DNA of 64,000 nucleotides from JAIVJZ01 sp035645695 (lineage in GTDB: Bacteria > Acidobacteriota > Blastocatellia > Pyrinomonadales > Pyrinomonadaceae). The DNA lies in the NCBI GenBank assembly GCA_035645695.1, contig DASQMC010000037.1, positions 1-64,000 of the forward strand. The letters run 5' to 3'. Numbering within the stretch: position 1 is the first letter of the stretch; every line of letters starts with the position of its first letter. Under the pieces are notes generated by a model. That model was not told the origin of the DNA, did no database searches, and saw only the letters and a program-made list of their open reading frames with translations. Shown in pieces: positions 52,745-63,671 of this stretch. The translations under genes and the position numbers were made by a program.

Positions 52745-53818
52745 ATGCCAATGGGTAAGAAATCAACTTCGCTCGCCGGAGTGCTCGACGAGTTGACGGC
52801 CGAAGCCGCGCCGGAGTTGACCGAACATTTAGAGAACAACGACCTGCGCTGCTACGCCTGCGGCCATCGCTGCCTGATCCGCGAAGGCAAGCGCGGCATC
52901 TGCAAAGTGCGCTTCAACGAAGGGGGGCGGCTGCTTGCGCCCGCGAACTACGTCGCCGCGCTCGCCTGCGACCCGACGGAGAAGAAGCCCTTCTTCCACG
53001 CCCTCCCCGGCTCCGACACGCTCACCTTCGGCATGCTCGGCTGCGACCTCCACTGCGGTTATTGCCAGAACTGGCTGACGAGCCAAGCCCTGCGCGACGA
53101 CGCGGCGGGCACACAGCCGCAAATCGTCTCGGCGGATCGTCTGGTAGCTTTAGCGAAGGCTTACGGGGCGTCGATGGTCGGGTCGAGTTATAACGAGCCG
53201 TTGATCACGGCCGAGTGGGCGGTTGAGGTTTTCCGGCGGGCGAAGCCCGAGGGGTTCAAGACGGCGTTCATCTCGAACGGCAACGCGACGCCGCAGGTGC
53301 TCGACTACCTGCGGCCGTGGACGGATTGCTACAAGATCGATTTGAAGTCCATGAACGACCGCAACTACCGTCAGCTCGGCGGCGTGGTGGACAACATTCT
53401 CGACACTGTGCGGATGGTGCATGAGCGCGGCTTCTGGTCTGAGATCGTGACGCTCCTCATACCCGGCTTCAACGACTCGGAGGACGAGATCAAACGCGCG
53501 GCCGAGTTTATCGCGGGCGTCTCGCCGGACATCCCCTGGCACGTCACGGCCTTTCATCAGGACTACCGCATGCAGGAGAACGCCAACACGACCGCCGAAC
53601 AACTCGTCCGCGCCTGCGAAGCGGGGCGCGCGGCCGGCCTGCGTTTCGTCTACGCGGGAAACTTGCCGGGACGCGTCGGCCGCTACGAGAACACTTATTG
53701 CCCCGCGTGCGACGAACTTTTGATCGAACGCTACGGCTACATCATCAAGCGTATGAAAGTGACGCGAGAAGGCAAGTGCCCGGCGTGCGCAGAGAAGATT
53801 CCGGGCGTGTGGGCATAG
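52745..53818 (+). CDS. amrS: AmmeMemoRadiSam radical SAM enzyme AmrS
   Basis: A 357-residue radical SAM protein with the cluster motif C100-D-L-H-C104-G-Y-C107 in GMLGCDLHCGYCQNW. An N-terminal Cys set (C36, C39, C43, C53) and a C-terminal CPAC..CPAC pair give extra metal sites. The family acts with AMMECR1 and Memo-domain proteins; those partner genes are not in the window. The product is unknown. Confidence 0.9.
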   Translation: MPMGKKSTSLAGVLDELTAEAAPELTEHLENNDLRCYACGHRCLIREGKRGICKVRFNEGGRLLAPANYVAALACDPTEKKPFFHALPGSDTLTFGMLGCDLHCGYCQNWLTSQALRDDAAGTQPQIVSADRLVALAKAYGASMVGSSYNEPLITAEWAVEVFRRAKPEGFKTAFISNGNATPQVLDYLRPWTDCYKIDLKSMNDRNYRQLGGVVDNILDTVRMVHERGFWSEIVTLLIPGFNDSEDEIKRAAEFIAGVSPDIPWHVTAFHQDYRMQENANTTAEQLVRACEAGRAAGLRFVYAGNLPGRVGRYENTYCPACDELLIERYGYIIKRMKVTREGKCPACAEKIPGVWA

Positions 53819-53826
53819 CATCAAAC

Positions 53827-53900
53827 GATGAAGGAGGAACGATGAACGATGAACTAAAGACAAATTCTTTCAGTTCATCGTTCATCGTTCCTCCTTCATC
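53827..53900. repeat. Palindromic word-repeat element, family A2
   Basis: A perfect 29-base inverted repeat (53827-53855 with 53872-53900; GATGAAGGAGGAACGATG) with a 16-base loop. It lies between convergent amrS and a lipoprotein gene. Its arms match those at 49892-49965. Confidence 0.93.
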
Positions 53901-53903
53901 ATT

Positions 53904-54890
53904 CTACTTCGTCGGCGTAACGGGCGTCCCGTGGTGGAAGACTGCCAGCCACTTCCCGCCGCGATTGACCCAGATCGTACTGGCACGCTCGACCATAGGT
54001 TTGCCGCCCGGCCCCGGCCCTTTGACCATATAAGTCACAAGCGTCACATCGTCGTCAAACTTCGTCTCTTTGAAATCGCTCAACGCGAGGTTGGTGAAAT
54101 CGAATGTCTTGACCGCGGCGAGCGTCCCCGCTTTGTCGTAGACGCCCGTCGGTTGGACTTCGATCTGGTCTTCCGCCAGACCGGCCGCGAAGGTGTCCCA
54201 ATCCTTCCGCTTGAGCGCGTCCCAGAAATGTTTCTCTCTGGCAACGGCGTCGTCGGCCGCGCCGCCCCCGGCGGTAGGCGACGCCGCCGGAGCGGGTGTG
54301 TTTGCGCTGGCCGCGCTGCCCGCCGGTTTGGAAGTTTCCGCCGTCGGCGGATTGGCCGGACGTTCTTCGACCGGGCAATCCTGATGATAGACCGCCAGCC
54401 ATTCCGCGCCGCGTTTGACCCAGGCTGTGCTGGCGCGCAGCGCGCCGGGCGGGATCGGCTGGCCGCCGGACGTGCCACGGGCGTCAACCGTATAAGTTAC
54501 GACCACCGCGTCTGCGTCAAGCACGACGGTCTTCCAGTCGGAGAGATTAACTTCGGTCGGGGCGAAGTTTCTCACGCCGTTAACCGTCTCGTCTTTGCCG
54601 CCCACCACGTCGCTTGAGATGTAGACGTTATCGCTCGACAGCATTTTTCCGAACGCTTCGTAATCTCTATTTTTCAGCGCGTCCCAAAGCTGTTTCTCTT
54701 TGGCTATTATCTCGTCGGCGGTTGCCCCGCCGGTGGCGTTAGCGTTGGCGTTGGCGTTTGCGGGCGCAGTCAGGTTGGCGTTAGTCGCGGCAGAGTTGTT
54801 GCCGTTGGTCGCGACCGCGCAACCCGACGCGCCAAGAATGAGCGACGGCAGGACGACGGCCAGACCTGTTAGCGTTAGAAGTCGTTTCAT
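53904..54890 (-). CDS. Lipoprotein with two SnoaL/NTF2-like domains
   Basis: A 328-residue exported lipoprotein. The lipobox LGASGC ends the signal peptide at Cys24. An Asn/Ala/Thr-rich linker (residues 25-55, with repeated AN) leads to two DUF4440/SnoaL-like domains (about 57-175 and 213-325). Both carry the same pattern: EKQLWDALKNRDYEAFGKML against EKHFWDALKRKDWDTFAAGL, and WLAVYHQDCPVEERP against WLAVFHHGTPVTPTK. This is an internal duplication. The function is unknown. Confidence 0.82.
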   Translation of the reverse strand: MKRLLTLTGLAVVLPSLILGASGCAVATNGNNSAATNANLTAPANANANANATGGATADEIIAKEKQLWDALKNRDYEAFGKMLSSDNVYISSDVVGGKDETVNGVRNFAPTEVNLSDWKTVVLDADAVVVTYTVDARGTSGGQPIPPGALRASTAWVKRGAEWLAVYHQDCPVEERPANPPTAETSKPAGSAASANTPAPAASPTAGGGAADDAVAREKHFWDALKRKDWDTFAAGLAEDQIEVQPTGVYDKAGTLAAVKTFDFTNLALSDFKETKFDDDVTLVTYMVKGPGPGGKPMVERASTIWVNRGGKWLAVFHHGTPVTPTK

Positions 54891-54987
54891 CAGTGGATTC
54901 CTCCGATAAGCGAATTGGTAGAACTGGATGAGCCGTCGGGAGTTGGCAGCGTGCTTCTATGTCAATTCGCGCGCGGAGTCAATAGGA

Positions 54988-55073
54988 AAGACGTAAATCG
55001 TGAATCGTAAATCGTGAATAGATAGAACTCTGCTTTTCTCTATTCACGATTTACGATTCACGATTTACGTCTT
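54988..55073. repeat. Word-repeat palindrome, AATCGTGA word
   Basis: A perfect 33-base inverted repeat (54988-55020 with 55041-55073; AAGACGTAAATCGTGAATCG) with a 20-base loop, between two minus-strand genes. It uses the same word as 19780-19916. Confidence 0.93.
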
Positions 55074-55085
55074 TTCATCTTCGCT

Positions 55086-56318
55086 TTAGAAATTCGATGA
55101 GCGGCGTTCGAGGTCTTCGGGTGTGCCGTAGAGGGGCGAGTATTCCTCGTCGTTTTCGGCGGCTTGCAGGGCGCGTTTGAGTTCGGCTAACTGGCCGGAG
55201 ACGGCCTGGAACTCGTCGGCGTCGAAATGCTCGTAACTGCCCGCGATGTCGAGCACGCGGTCTATGCGGCGGTTCGCCTTGTCGAGCACCGGCATGTTGA
55301 TGCGCCCCTCGGCGACCGCGCCGCAGATGAGATCGCGCGCGGCCTTGAAGTTTGCCTCCTGCTCGCAGATGAGGATCATGTCCGACCCCGCTTCGATGGC
55401 GCGCAAACTCGCCTCGGCGACCGAGAGCGTCTGCACGACCGCGCCCATCTCCATGTCGTCGGTGATGACGAGGCCGTCGTACTTGAAGGCGGTGCGCAGC
55501 ATTCGCATCACGACGTTGTTGCTGATCGTGGCGGGAATTTGCGAGAAGTCTTCGAGCGACGGCAGTTCCGCCGTACGGCGAAACCACGCCTGCAAAAATT
55601 CCGACACTTCGGGGAACGCGGCGTGGCTGACCATCACCGAATGGAGCCGCTCGCCGGGGCGGTGGAACATGAGATCGAGAAAGGGCACGAGGTCGTGTTC
55701 CAGAATCTCCGGCCACGAATGCGTGACGACGGGCAGGCGGCGGTGCGAGTCAACCTGCGAACCGCCGAGGCCGGGAAAGTGTTTGCCGCAACCGACGATA
55801 CGCTGCGACTGTAAGCCGTCGAGATACGCCCCGGCGAGGCGCGCCACTTCCTCCGGCGTCTCGCCGAAGGTGCGGCCGCGCAGCCCGTTGTCCTCGTTGC
55901 CGCCATGAAGATCGACGACCGGCGCGAAGTTCATGTTGAAGCCGAGCAGGCGAAGCGCGCGCGCCGAGAGTTCGCCGAATTTGCGCGCGAGTTCCGTGCG
56001 ACCGGCGAGGCGCACCGTCTTTGCCGAGGGCATCGGCTCGCAGATGTCGCGGAAGCGATCCACGAGTCCGCCCTCCTGATCCACGCCGATGATGACGCGC
56101 CCGCCGAGCGCGTCGCGAATCTGCGCGTTCAGGAGCGCGACCTGCTCCGCCGATTCGACGTTGCGCCCGAACAGGATTACGCCGCCCGGTTGCACCTCGC
56201 GCAACATCTCGCGCAGGCGTTTATCCAGCCGCGTTCCCGGCAGGCCGACGAACAGGAGTCGTCCGGCCTTGCGCCTGATCTCGTCGGTCGCGGTCTCCTG
56301 GTTCGCTGTTTCGGGCAT
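55086..56318 (-). CDS. Glycoside hydrolase family 3 (NagZ-like)
   Basis: A 410-residue enzyme. GVDQEGGLVDRFRD, the signature CGKHFPGLGGSQVDSHRRLP (His in the loop) and the nucleophile Asp in VITDDMEMGAVVQ mark a beta-N-acetylhexosaminidase of the NagZ type, which recycles peptidoglycan sugars. No signal peptide, so cytoplasmic. The stop lies next to the AATCGTGA repeat. A different sugar specificity cannot be excluded. Confidence 0.9.
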   Translation of the reverse strand: MPETANQETATDEIRRKAGRLLFVGLPGTRLDKRLREMLREVQPGGVILFGRNVESAEQVALLNAQIRDALGGRVIIGVDQEGGLVDRFRDICEPMPSAKTVRLAGRTELARKFGELSARALRLLGFNMNFAPVVDLHGGNEDNGLRGRTFGETPEEVARLAGAYLDGLQSQRIVGCGKHFPGLGGSQVDSHRRLPVVTHSWPEILEHDLVPFLDLMFHRPGERLHSVMVSHAAFPEVSEFLQAWFRRTAELPSLEDFSQIPATISNNVVMRMLRTAFKYDGLVITDDMEMGAVVQTLSVAEASLRAIEAGSDMILICEQEANFKAARDLICGAVAEGRINMPVLDKANRRIDRVLDIAGSYEHFDADEFQAVSGQLAELKRALQAAENDEEYSPLYGTPEDLERRSSNF

Positions 56319-56441
56319 CGTGTCGGTTAAAATTTCCTCTCACTTCAGCTTAAAGGTTCCGCGCTCGAACGCGCAAGGCACTGCGGGAAACAGCGCGCGG
56401 GGCGTGCGCGCTCGCGGCGGGAATCGGCCGCCGCGCTTTGT

Positions 56442-56447
56442 TATACT
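56442..56447 (+). promoter_or_regulatory. -10 box immediately before queG
   Basis: TATACT ends six bases before the queG ATG, so transcription would start at or next to the start codon. No ribosome site is present, which points to a leaderless mRNA. Confidence 0.55.
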
Positions 56448-56453
56448 CGCCTC

Positions 56454-57434
56454 ATGGTCGCCGCGGAAAAGCCTACACAACTCGCAACGCACCGTGCCGC
56501 GCTCACGGCGCGCATCAGGGAGCGTGCGTTCGAGTTGGGCTTCGACAAGGTCGGCATCGTGCCTGCCGCGCCGCTCTCCGGCGAGCGTGCGCGGCTGGAA
56601 GAGTGGTTGCGGCGCGGCTACCACGGCGAGATGAACTGGATGGCGCGCGACACCGAGCGACGCGCAGACCCGCGCCTCGTCATGCCGGGGGCGCGCTCCC
56701 TCGTCGTCGTCGCGCTCAACTATTTCACGCCGCACGAGCACGCGCCGGAAGACCCCGATACCGGCAAAATCTCGCGCTACGCCTGGGGCGACGATTACCA
56801 TGATGTCGTCGGCGACAAGCTCAAGGAACTGCTTGCGTGGATCAAACAGGAATGCCCCGCGGCCGAAGGCAAGGCGTGCGTGGATATTCAACCGCTGATG
56901 GATAAGGCCTGGGCGGTGCGCGCCGGCCTCGGCTGGATCGGCAAGCACACGAATCTCATCACGCGCGAATACGGCTCATGGGTCTTCCTCGGCGAACTCG
57001 TCGTCAATCTCGAACTCGACTACGACACGGACGTATCGGAAGATCATTGCGGCACCTGCACGCTCTGCATCGAAGCATGCCCGACGGGCGCGATCACGGA
57101 GCCTTACGTCGTCGACTCGAACCGCTGCATCTCATACGCCACCATCGAACTGCGCGCCCCCGACATCCCTGCCGCCGTAGCGGACAACCTCAACGGCTGG
57201 CTCTACGGCTGCGACATCTGTCAGGACGTATGCCCCTGGAACCGCTTCGAGCAGCCGACCGGCGAGACGCGCTTCGAGCCGCGCGAAGGCCACGTCTCGG
57301 CCGACCTCGCGGCCTTGCTCGAACTCACTCCCGACGCTTACGCCGCACGCTTTCGTCGCACCGCCATCAAACGCGCCAAGCTCACAGGGCTTCAACGCAA
57401 CGCGCGCGCCCTCAAAAAAAATCAGGCCGATTGA
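56454..57434 (+). CDS. queG: Epoxyqueuosine reductase
   Basis: A 326-residue cobalamin-dependent iron-sulfur enzyme that reduces epoxyqueuosine in tRNA to queuosine. Two [4Fe-4S] motifs are present: CGTCTLCIEACPTGAI (about 202-217) and CDICQDVCPWN (about 250-260). KHTNLITREYGSW and NRCISYATIELR are typical of QueG. Length is normal. ATG 56454 (MVAAEKPTQ) has no leader. Confidence 0.95.
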   Translation: MVAAEKPTQLATHRAALTARIRERAFELGFDKVGIVPAAPLSGERARLEEWLRRGYHGEMNWMARDTERRADPRLVMPGARSLVVVALNYFTPHEHAPEDPDTGKISRYAWGDDYHDVVGDKLKELLAWIKQECPAAEGKACVDIQPLMDKAWAVRAGLGWIGKHTNLITREYGSWVFLGELVVNLELDYDTDVSEDHCGTCTLCIEACPTGAITEPYVVDSNRCISYATIELRAPDIPAAVADNLNGWLYGCDICQDVCPWNRFEQPTGETRFEPREGHVSADLAALLELTPDAYAARFRRTAIKRAKLTGLQRNARALKKNQAD

Positions 57435-57693
57435 GCGTCCATAGCCGTTTGCAGTTGATTGCGGCCGAAGGCATCCGCCCGCGCGATTACGAATTTGTAG
57501 AAATTTTTTCCCGCGCGGACAACTCTCTTCACGACAAACGTCTTCTCATGTCCAGACCAACCGTCGGTGCAGTTCTTCACGGGGAACTTTTCGCGCGCGC
57601 CTGCGTCTAAAAGTTCGCCGGTTTCATAAAACTATTTGTTGGACTTCGGTAGGCAATTTTACCTCGCATGTAAATGCCGAAAGGGGTACGTCT

Positions 57694-58965
57694 ATGCCAA
57701 GTGTCCGTCCACATGCTCGATCATCCGCACGTCTTCCGGCCGTCGCGTTCGCGCTGGTCTCCGCCTTCGCCGCCGCGCTCGTCTGTGTCGAGTTGCCCGC
57801 GTCGTCCGCCTGCCCGGTCTCCATGCCCAGCCCTCTGCGCGTGCGCTACGCGGATAGCGTTATCGTCGCGGTGGCGCGCGTCGGCGATACAGTCCCGGTC
57901 GAGAGGCAGGGCGTGACCACGACGATGAACACCGCGTTCCACATCACTTCACTGTTGAAGGGCGAGAGCGAGGAGAAGGTCGTTAATTTCCAATATCCAG
58001 TCTTGTCGCTTGCGGGCATGAATGCCGCGCCCGAATATGAGAAGGGCGATGTGATACTGGTCTTTCTCAGGCGCGGCGAGAAGGGCGGCTACGTGCCCGT
58101 CGACGATGAGAGGGGCATTCAGAAGTTGGCGGCCGATGATCTGAAAGTCTACGTCCGTCGCATCGAAGAACTCGCCGCGATCATGCGTAGCGAGAAGCCG
58201 GACGAAGCCGCGCTCACCGAATGGCTCGTGCGCTGCGCCGAAGAGACCGCCACGCGCTGGGAGGGCGCATACGAACTCGCCTTCAACGTCTCGCTGCCCC
58301 AAGACCCGCCGGATGAGGAAGAGGAAGAGGAAGCCGACGCGGCCGAGACGGACGCCGAGACCGTCAACGAAGAAGAGACGGCGTCCGAGGACGATAGCGA
58401 CGCCGCCGAACCGGCGACGGGCGCGGCCGAAAGCGTCAACGCCGAATCAGACGGCGAGGAGATCGTCTTAACGGGCAGCCTGCGCTTCGGCCGGTCTATA
58501 GACTTTGCTGCACTCATCACGCCCGCGCAAAAAGAGCGTCTGACGACGACGCTTCTGAACGCCGAAGAGTTGAACGAGGGCGAACAACTGCTCATACATC
58601 TCGTCGGCAGTTGGAAGGACGAGCGGCTCGTGCCCTTCATGCTCAAGCACCTCGCGCGGATGGCCGACAAACCACCCTACCACGCCGCAGACATGATGCG
58701 TCTGGTCGCGCACATGCTCGGCGACCAGACGCTCATCAAGTTCGTGGCGAACTACAACAAGACCGCGGCCTACGAAGACCTCTACGATAGCAACTCGGCG
58801 GCCGCCGCAACCTACGAAGAAAAGCCGGACGCCACCGCCGAGGAGCGCGCCGAGCAGAAGAAAAAGTTTGAGGAAATGAAAGCCGCCGCCGCCGAAGCCC
58901 TCTTCCTACGTAGCGGCAAACTGCGCCACTTTCTCGCCCTCGCAGACCAGCCGCAGAAGCCTTGA
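57694..58965 (+). CDS. Secreted hypothetical protein with acidic linker
   Basis: A 423-residue exported protein. The signal peptide (AVAFALVSAFAAALVCVELP, cleavage near residue 39) is followed by an OB/beta domain (about 45-150; YADSVIVAVARVGDTVPVER, YEKGDVILVFLRRGEKGGYV) in which KGDVILVFL resembles the TIMP/NTR-like proteins often annotated in this context. A long Glu/Asp/Ala linker (about 207-255) leads to a helical C-terminal domain. I do not recognise the function. Start ATG 57694. Confidence 0.65.
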   Translation: MPSVRPHARSSARLPAVAFALVSAFAAALVCVELPASSACPVSMPSPLRVRYADSVIVAVARVGDTVPVERQGVTTTMNTAFHITSLLKGESEEKVVNFQYPVLSLAGMNAAPEYEKGDVILVFLRRGEKGGYVPVDDERGIQKLAADDLKVYVRRIEELAAIMRSEKPDEAALTEWLVRCAEETATRWEGAYELAFNVSLPQDPPDEEEEEEADAAETDAETVNEEETASEDDSDAAEPATGAAESVNAESDGEEIVLTGSLRFGRSIDFAALITPAQKERLTTTLLNAEELNEGEQLLIHLVGSWKDERLVPFMLKHLARMADKPPYHAADMMRLVAHMLGDQTLIKFVANYNKTAAYEDLYDSNSAAAATYEEKPDATAEERAEQKKKFEEMKAAAAEALFLRSGKLRHFLALADQPQKP

Positions 58966-59147
58966 CCCGCCCCCCCTCAACTCTCTCCCGGCGGCGGGAC
59001 GCGCCCCACTCTCCCACGCGTCCCGCCGCATCCTTTCAGGCGCGTTTGGAACACCTCCCTTGCCAGCGTATGATGGTGTTTTCAAATCCGCCGCCGGAAT
59101 GTCTCCGGCGCGCGAACCGGCAGTCAAGAGTGAAAGATGGGATTTAA

Positions 59148-60155
59148 GTGACCACCGCCGCAGTTCTCAAAGATTCATACGGGCGTGCGATACGCGACCT
59201 GCGCGTGTCGCTGACCGATAGGTGCAACTTCCGTTGCTTCTACTGCCTGCCGCATGGCGAGCCGCCCATCGCGCCCAAAGAACAGATGCTCTCGTATGAG
59301 GAGATCGAGTATGTCTCGGACATCTTCGTCTCACTCGGCATCGAAAAAATCCGGCTCACCGGCGGCGAGCCGATGATGCGCCGCGACATCGAGACGATCA
59401 TTCGCAAACTCGCCGCGCTCAAACCGCGTCTGCACGATCTCGCCCTGACCACGAACGGCTACTTCCTGCCCGGCCGCGCCGCCGCGCTCAAGGAAGCCGG
59501 TCTCGACCGCATCACCATCAGCATCGACAGCCTGCGCCCCGACACGTTTCGGCGAATGACCGGCGTGGACGTGTTGCCGCGCGTGCTCGAAGGCATCGCG
59601 GCGGCGCGCGATGCCGGACTCGCGCCCATTAAGATCAACGCCGTCATCGTGCGCGGGCACAACGACACGGAGGTCGCGGACTTCGCAGGGTTCGCGCGCG
59701 AGCACGACATCGCGATGCGCTTCATCGAGTTCATGCCGCTGGATTCCGGCCACGAGTGGTCGCGCGCCGATGTGGTCTCGGGGCGTGAAATCCTCGCCTC
59801 GATTGAGGAGCGTTTCCCGCTCGCGCCGCTGCCCGTGCGTCGCGGCGCGGAGACTTCTGCGCGCTACCGTTTCGCGGACGGCGCGCCCGGCGAAATCGGC
59901 ATCATCGCGCCCGTCAGCGAACCCTTCTGCGGCGCGTGCTCGCGCATACGCCTCACCGCCGACGGCCAGATCAGGACATGCCTCTTTTCCACCGTCGAAC
60001 ATTCGCTGCGCGACGTGATCCGCCGCCCGGGCGTGACGCGCGCCGAGACGGTCGAGTACATCGAATCGGTCGTCCTGAAAAAAGAGCCGCGCCATTTCAT
60101 CAACGAACCGGATTTTCTCCAGCCCGCGCGCACGATGAGTTTCATCGGCGGCTGA
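59148..60155 (+). CDS. moaA: GTP 3',8-cyclase MoaA
   Basis: A 335-residue radical SAM enzyme that makes 3',8-cH2GTP in molybdenum cofactor synthesis. First cluster: C26-x3-C30-x2-C33 (DRCNFRCFYC); second cluster in the C-terminal part: CGACSRIRLTADGQIRTC. The essential C-terminal GG is present (SFIGG). Start GTG 59148. No other mo genes are adjacent. I see no Moco riboswitch upstream. Confidence 0.96.
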   Translation: MTTAAVLKDSYGRAIRDLRVSLTDRCNFRCFYCLPHGEPPIAPKEQMLSYEEIEYVSDIFVSLGIEKIRLTGGEPMMRRDIETIIRKLAALKPRLHDLALTTNGYFLPGRAAALKEAGLDRITISIDSLRPDTFRRMTGVDVLPRVLEGIAAARDAGLAPIKINAVIVRGHNDTEVADFAGFAREHDIAMRFIEFMPLDSGHEWSRADVVSGREILASIEERFPLAPLPVRRGAETSARYRFADGAPGEIGIIAPVSEPFCGACSRIRLTADGQIRTCLFSTVEHSLRDVIRRPGVTRAETVEYIESVVLKKEPRHFINEPDFLQPARTMSFIGG

Positions 60156-60175
60156 CCCGAGCGAGGCACACTGCC

Positions 60176-60721
60176 ATGAGCACGAAAACCGAAGCGACCA
60201 TCGAAGACCTCTACAAAGTTGATGGCAAGGCGGAACTCGTCAACGGGGAGATCGTCCACATGTCACCAACCGGAGGCACGCCTAATTATGCGGCGTGTGA
60301 AATTTTTGTATCTCTTCGGCAGTATGCAAAGCGCACCAAAACTGGTCATGCCGTCGGAGATAACGCGGCGTTCAGGGTGAGTTTGCCCGGCCGCAAATCT
60401 TTCAGCCCGGATGCGGCCTTCTATATCGGCGAGATCACCATGAAGTTTTTTGAGGGCGCGCCCGTGTTCGCCGTCGAAGTGAGAAGCGAGGGCGACTACG
60501 GGGCGAAGGCCGAAAGCGAGATGGCGAAGAAGCGCGGCGAGTATTTCGCGGCGGGCACGCGGGTTGTCTGGGACGTTGATTTGTTAAGCACGGAGGTCGT
60601 GCGTGTTTACTCCGCGGCCGATCCTGACAAGCCACGGATTTATCGACGCGGCGAGACGGCCGAGGCCGAACCGGCCGTGCCGGGTTGGACGATGCCCGTT
60701 GACGATCTGTTTGTCGAATGA
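60176..60721 (+). CDS. Uma2 family (PD-(D/E)XK-like) protein
   Basis: A 181-residue protein of the Uma2/DUF820 restriction-endonuclease-like fold: ELVNGEIVHMSPTGG, FSPDAAFYIGEI, PVFAVEVRSEGD with Asp/Glu residues of the core, and AKKRGEYFAAGTRVVWDVD. Members are numerous in some phyla and of unclear role. I start at ATG 60176 (MSTKTEATIEDLY), 20 bases after moaA; the upstream frame is a shadow of moaA. Confidence 0.87.
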   Translation: MSTKTEATIEDLYKVDGKAELVNGEIVHMSPTGGTPNYAACEIFVSLRQYAKRTKTGHAVGDNAAFRVSLPGRKSFSPDAAFYIGEITMKFFEGAPVFAVEVRSEGDYGAKAESEMAKKRGEYFAAGTRVVWDVDLLSTEVVRVYSAADPDKPRIYRRGETAEAEPAVPGWTMPVDDLFVE

Positions 60722-60773
60722 CACGCCTGTAAGCCATAATTCGCCGTTCTTTTTTTTACAGTCAAGAAAAGTT

Positions 60774-60871
60774 TTCGGGGGAGCTTCGCCCCACAGCGGG
60801 CGCGGCTGAGAGTCACAAACGTGTGAGACCCCTAGAACCTGATGCGGTTAGTACCGCCGAAGGGAGAAACA
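60774..60871 (+). ncRNA. TPP riboswitch (THI element)
   Basis: The aptamer core is conserved: GGCTGAGAG, then GTGTGAGACCCCTAGAACCT, GATGCGGTTAGTACCGCCG and AAGGGAGAAAC. It binds thiamine pyrophosphate and lies upstream of thiC, separated by a terminator hairpin. A T-run at 60749-60758 precedes it. Confidence 0.95.
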
Positions 60872-60879
60872 CCGGAAGA

Positions 60880-60915
60880 CCGCTTGCGATCCTTCATGTT
60901 TCGCGAGCGGTTTTT
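60880..60915 (+). terminator. Riboswitch-controlled intrinsic terminator
   Basis: Arms CCGCTTGCGA and TCGCGAGCGG (one G-T pair) with an 11-base loop, followed directly by TTTTT. It lies between the TPP aptamer and thiC, so control is probably by premature termination when TPP is bound. Confidence 0.85.
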
Positions 60916-60950
60916 CTTCTCAGGCCGGAAGCGGCCGGACGAAAGGCAAG

Positions 60951-62909
<1,959 letters not shown>

Positions 62910-62942
62910 GTCTGCGCACCGTAGAGCGAGGCTGAATAACGA

Positions 62943-62972
62943 AAGGGCGACGGAATAATTTCCGCCGCCCTT
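62943..62972. terminator. Hairpin between convergent thiC and next gene
   Basis: AAGGGCGACGGA and TCCGCCGCCCTT pair with one mismatch around a 6-base loop, 34 bases past the thiC stop. Confidence 0.65.
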
Positions 62973-63023
62973 CATGTTTCGCACGCGAGCCGTAAACTAT
63001 CCGGCCGTTGCTTCTTCGTCACT

Positions 63024-63623
63024 CTATTTGTCTTGATCGTCGGCCTTCGGCTTGTCCAGACGAACGTAGGCTTCGCCGCGCGCCGTGAGTTCGGCTTTGC
63101 GCGCGACCGCTTCGAGCAGCGAGTCCAGCATCTCTTTGCTGTTCACCTTAAAGCTGGTGACGCCCTGCACGCGGGTATCGGGGTCGTTGAACTGCATCGT
63201 CAGGTAGCGATACTTCTTTTTGAACAACAGCGCGGGCAGCGTGTAAATGCTCGCGCTGCCGATGACGGTGGCCGCCGCCGGGCGACGCGATTTCGTGTCG
63301 GCGTAGGCGGCGGCGATGGACTTGTAAGGGATGGAGATGTATTCCTTCTGCGTTTTGTCGCGGAAGATGAGACGGCCGCCCTCGTCGTCGAAATTGAGTG
63401 TGCCGGTCTGCTTTTTTTCGGCCCCGAAAAAGCCGCCCTCGTATTTGACCTGCACGCTTTGCGGCGCGGGCGCGGCAACGGTGTTGGTCGTGGCGACCAG
63501 CGCGGGCTTCTTCGTGCCCGACGGATCGCCCACGGTGCGCGAGCGTTGCCCTGAAACGCCGTGGGGGATCGAAGTCAACAACAGCAAAGCCGCGATAGGC
63601 AAAGTTTGATATTTTGTTTTCAT
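63024..63623 (-). CDS. Secreted hypothetical protein
   Basis: A 199-residue exported protein. The signal peptide (TLPIAALLLLTSIPHGVSGQ, cleavage near residue 25) is followed by a disordered linker and a beta-rich domain (EGGRLIFRDKTQKEYISIPY, YLTMQFNDPDTRVQGVTSF) that resembles PH-like domains with a YKSIAAAYADTKSRR segment. The function is unknown. Start ATG 63623. Confidence 0.72.
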   Translation of the reverse strand: MKTKYQTLPIAALLLLTSIPHGVSGQRSRTVGDPSGTKKPALVATTNTVAAPAPQSVQVKYEGGFFGAEKKQTGTLNFDDEGGRLIFRDKTQKEYISIPYKSIAAAYADTKSRRPAAATVIGSASIYTLPALLFKKKYRYLTMQFNDPDTRVQGVTSFKVNSKEMLDSLLEAVARKAELTARGEAYVRLDKPKADDQDK

Positions 63624-63671
63624 AAAGGTGTTTCCCTTCTCCGCCGGATTACTGCTCTCTTATGAACACTA

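Noticed and set aside
59041..59147. A molybdenum-cofactor riboswitch upstream of moaA
   Set aside because: The 180-base leader shows no arrangement of helices I recognise as the Moco motif.
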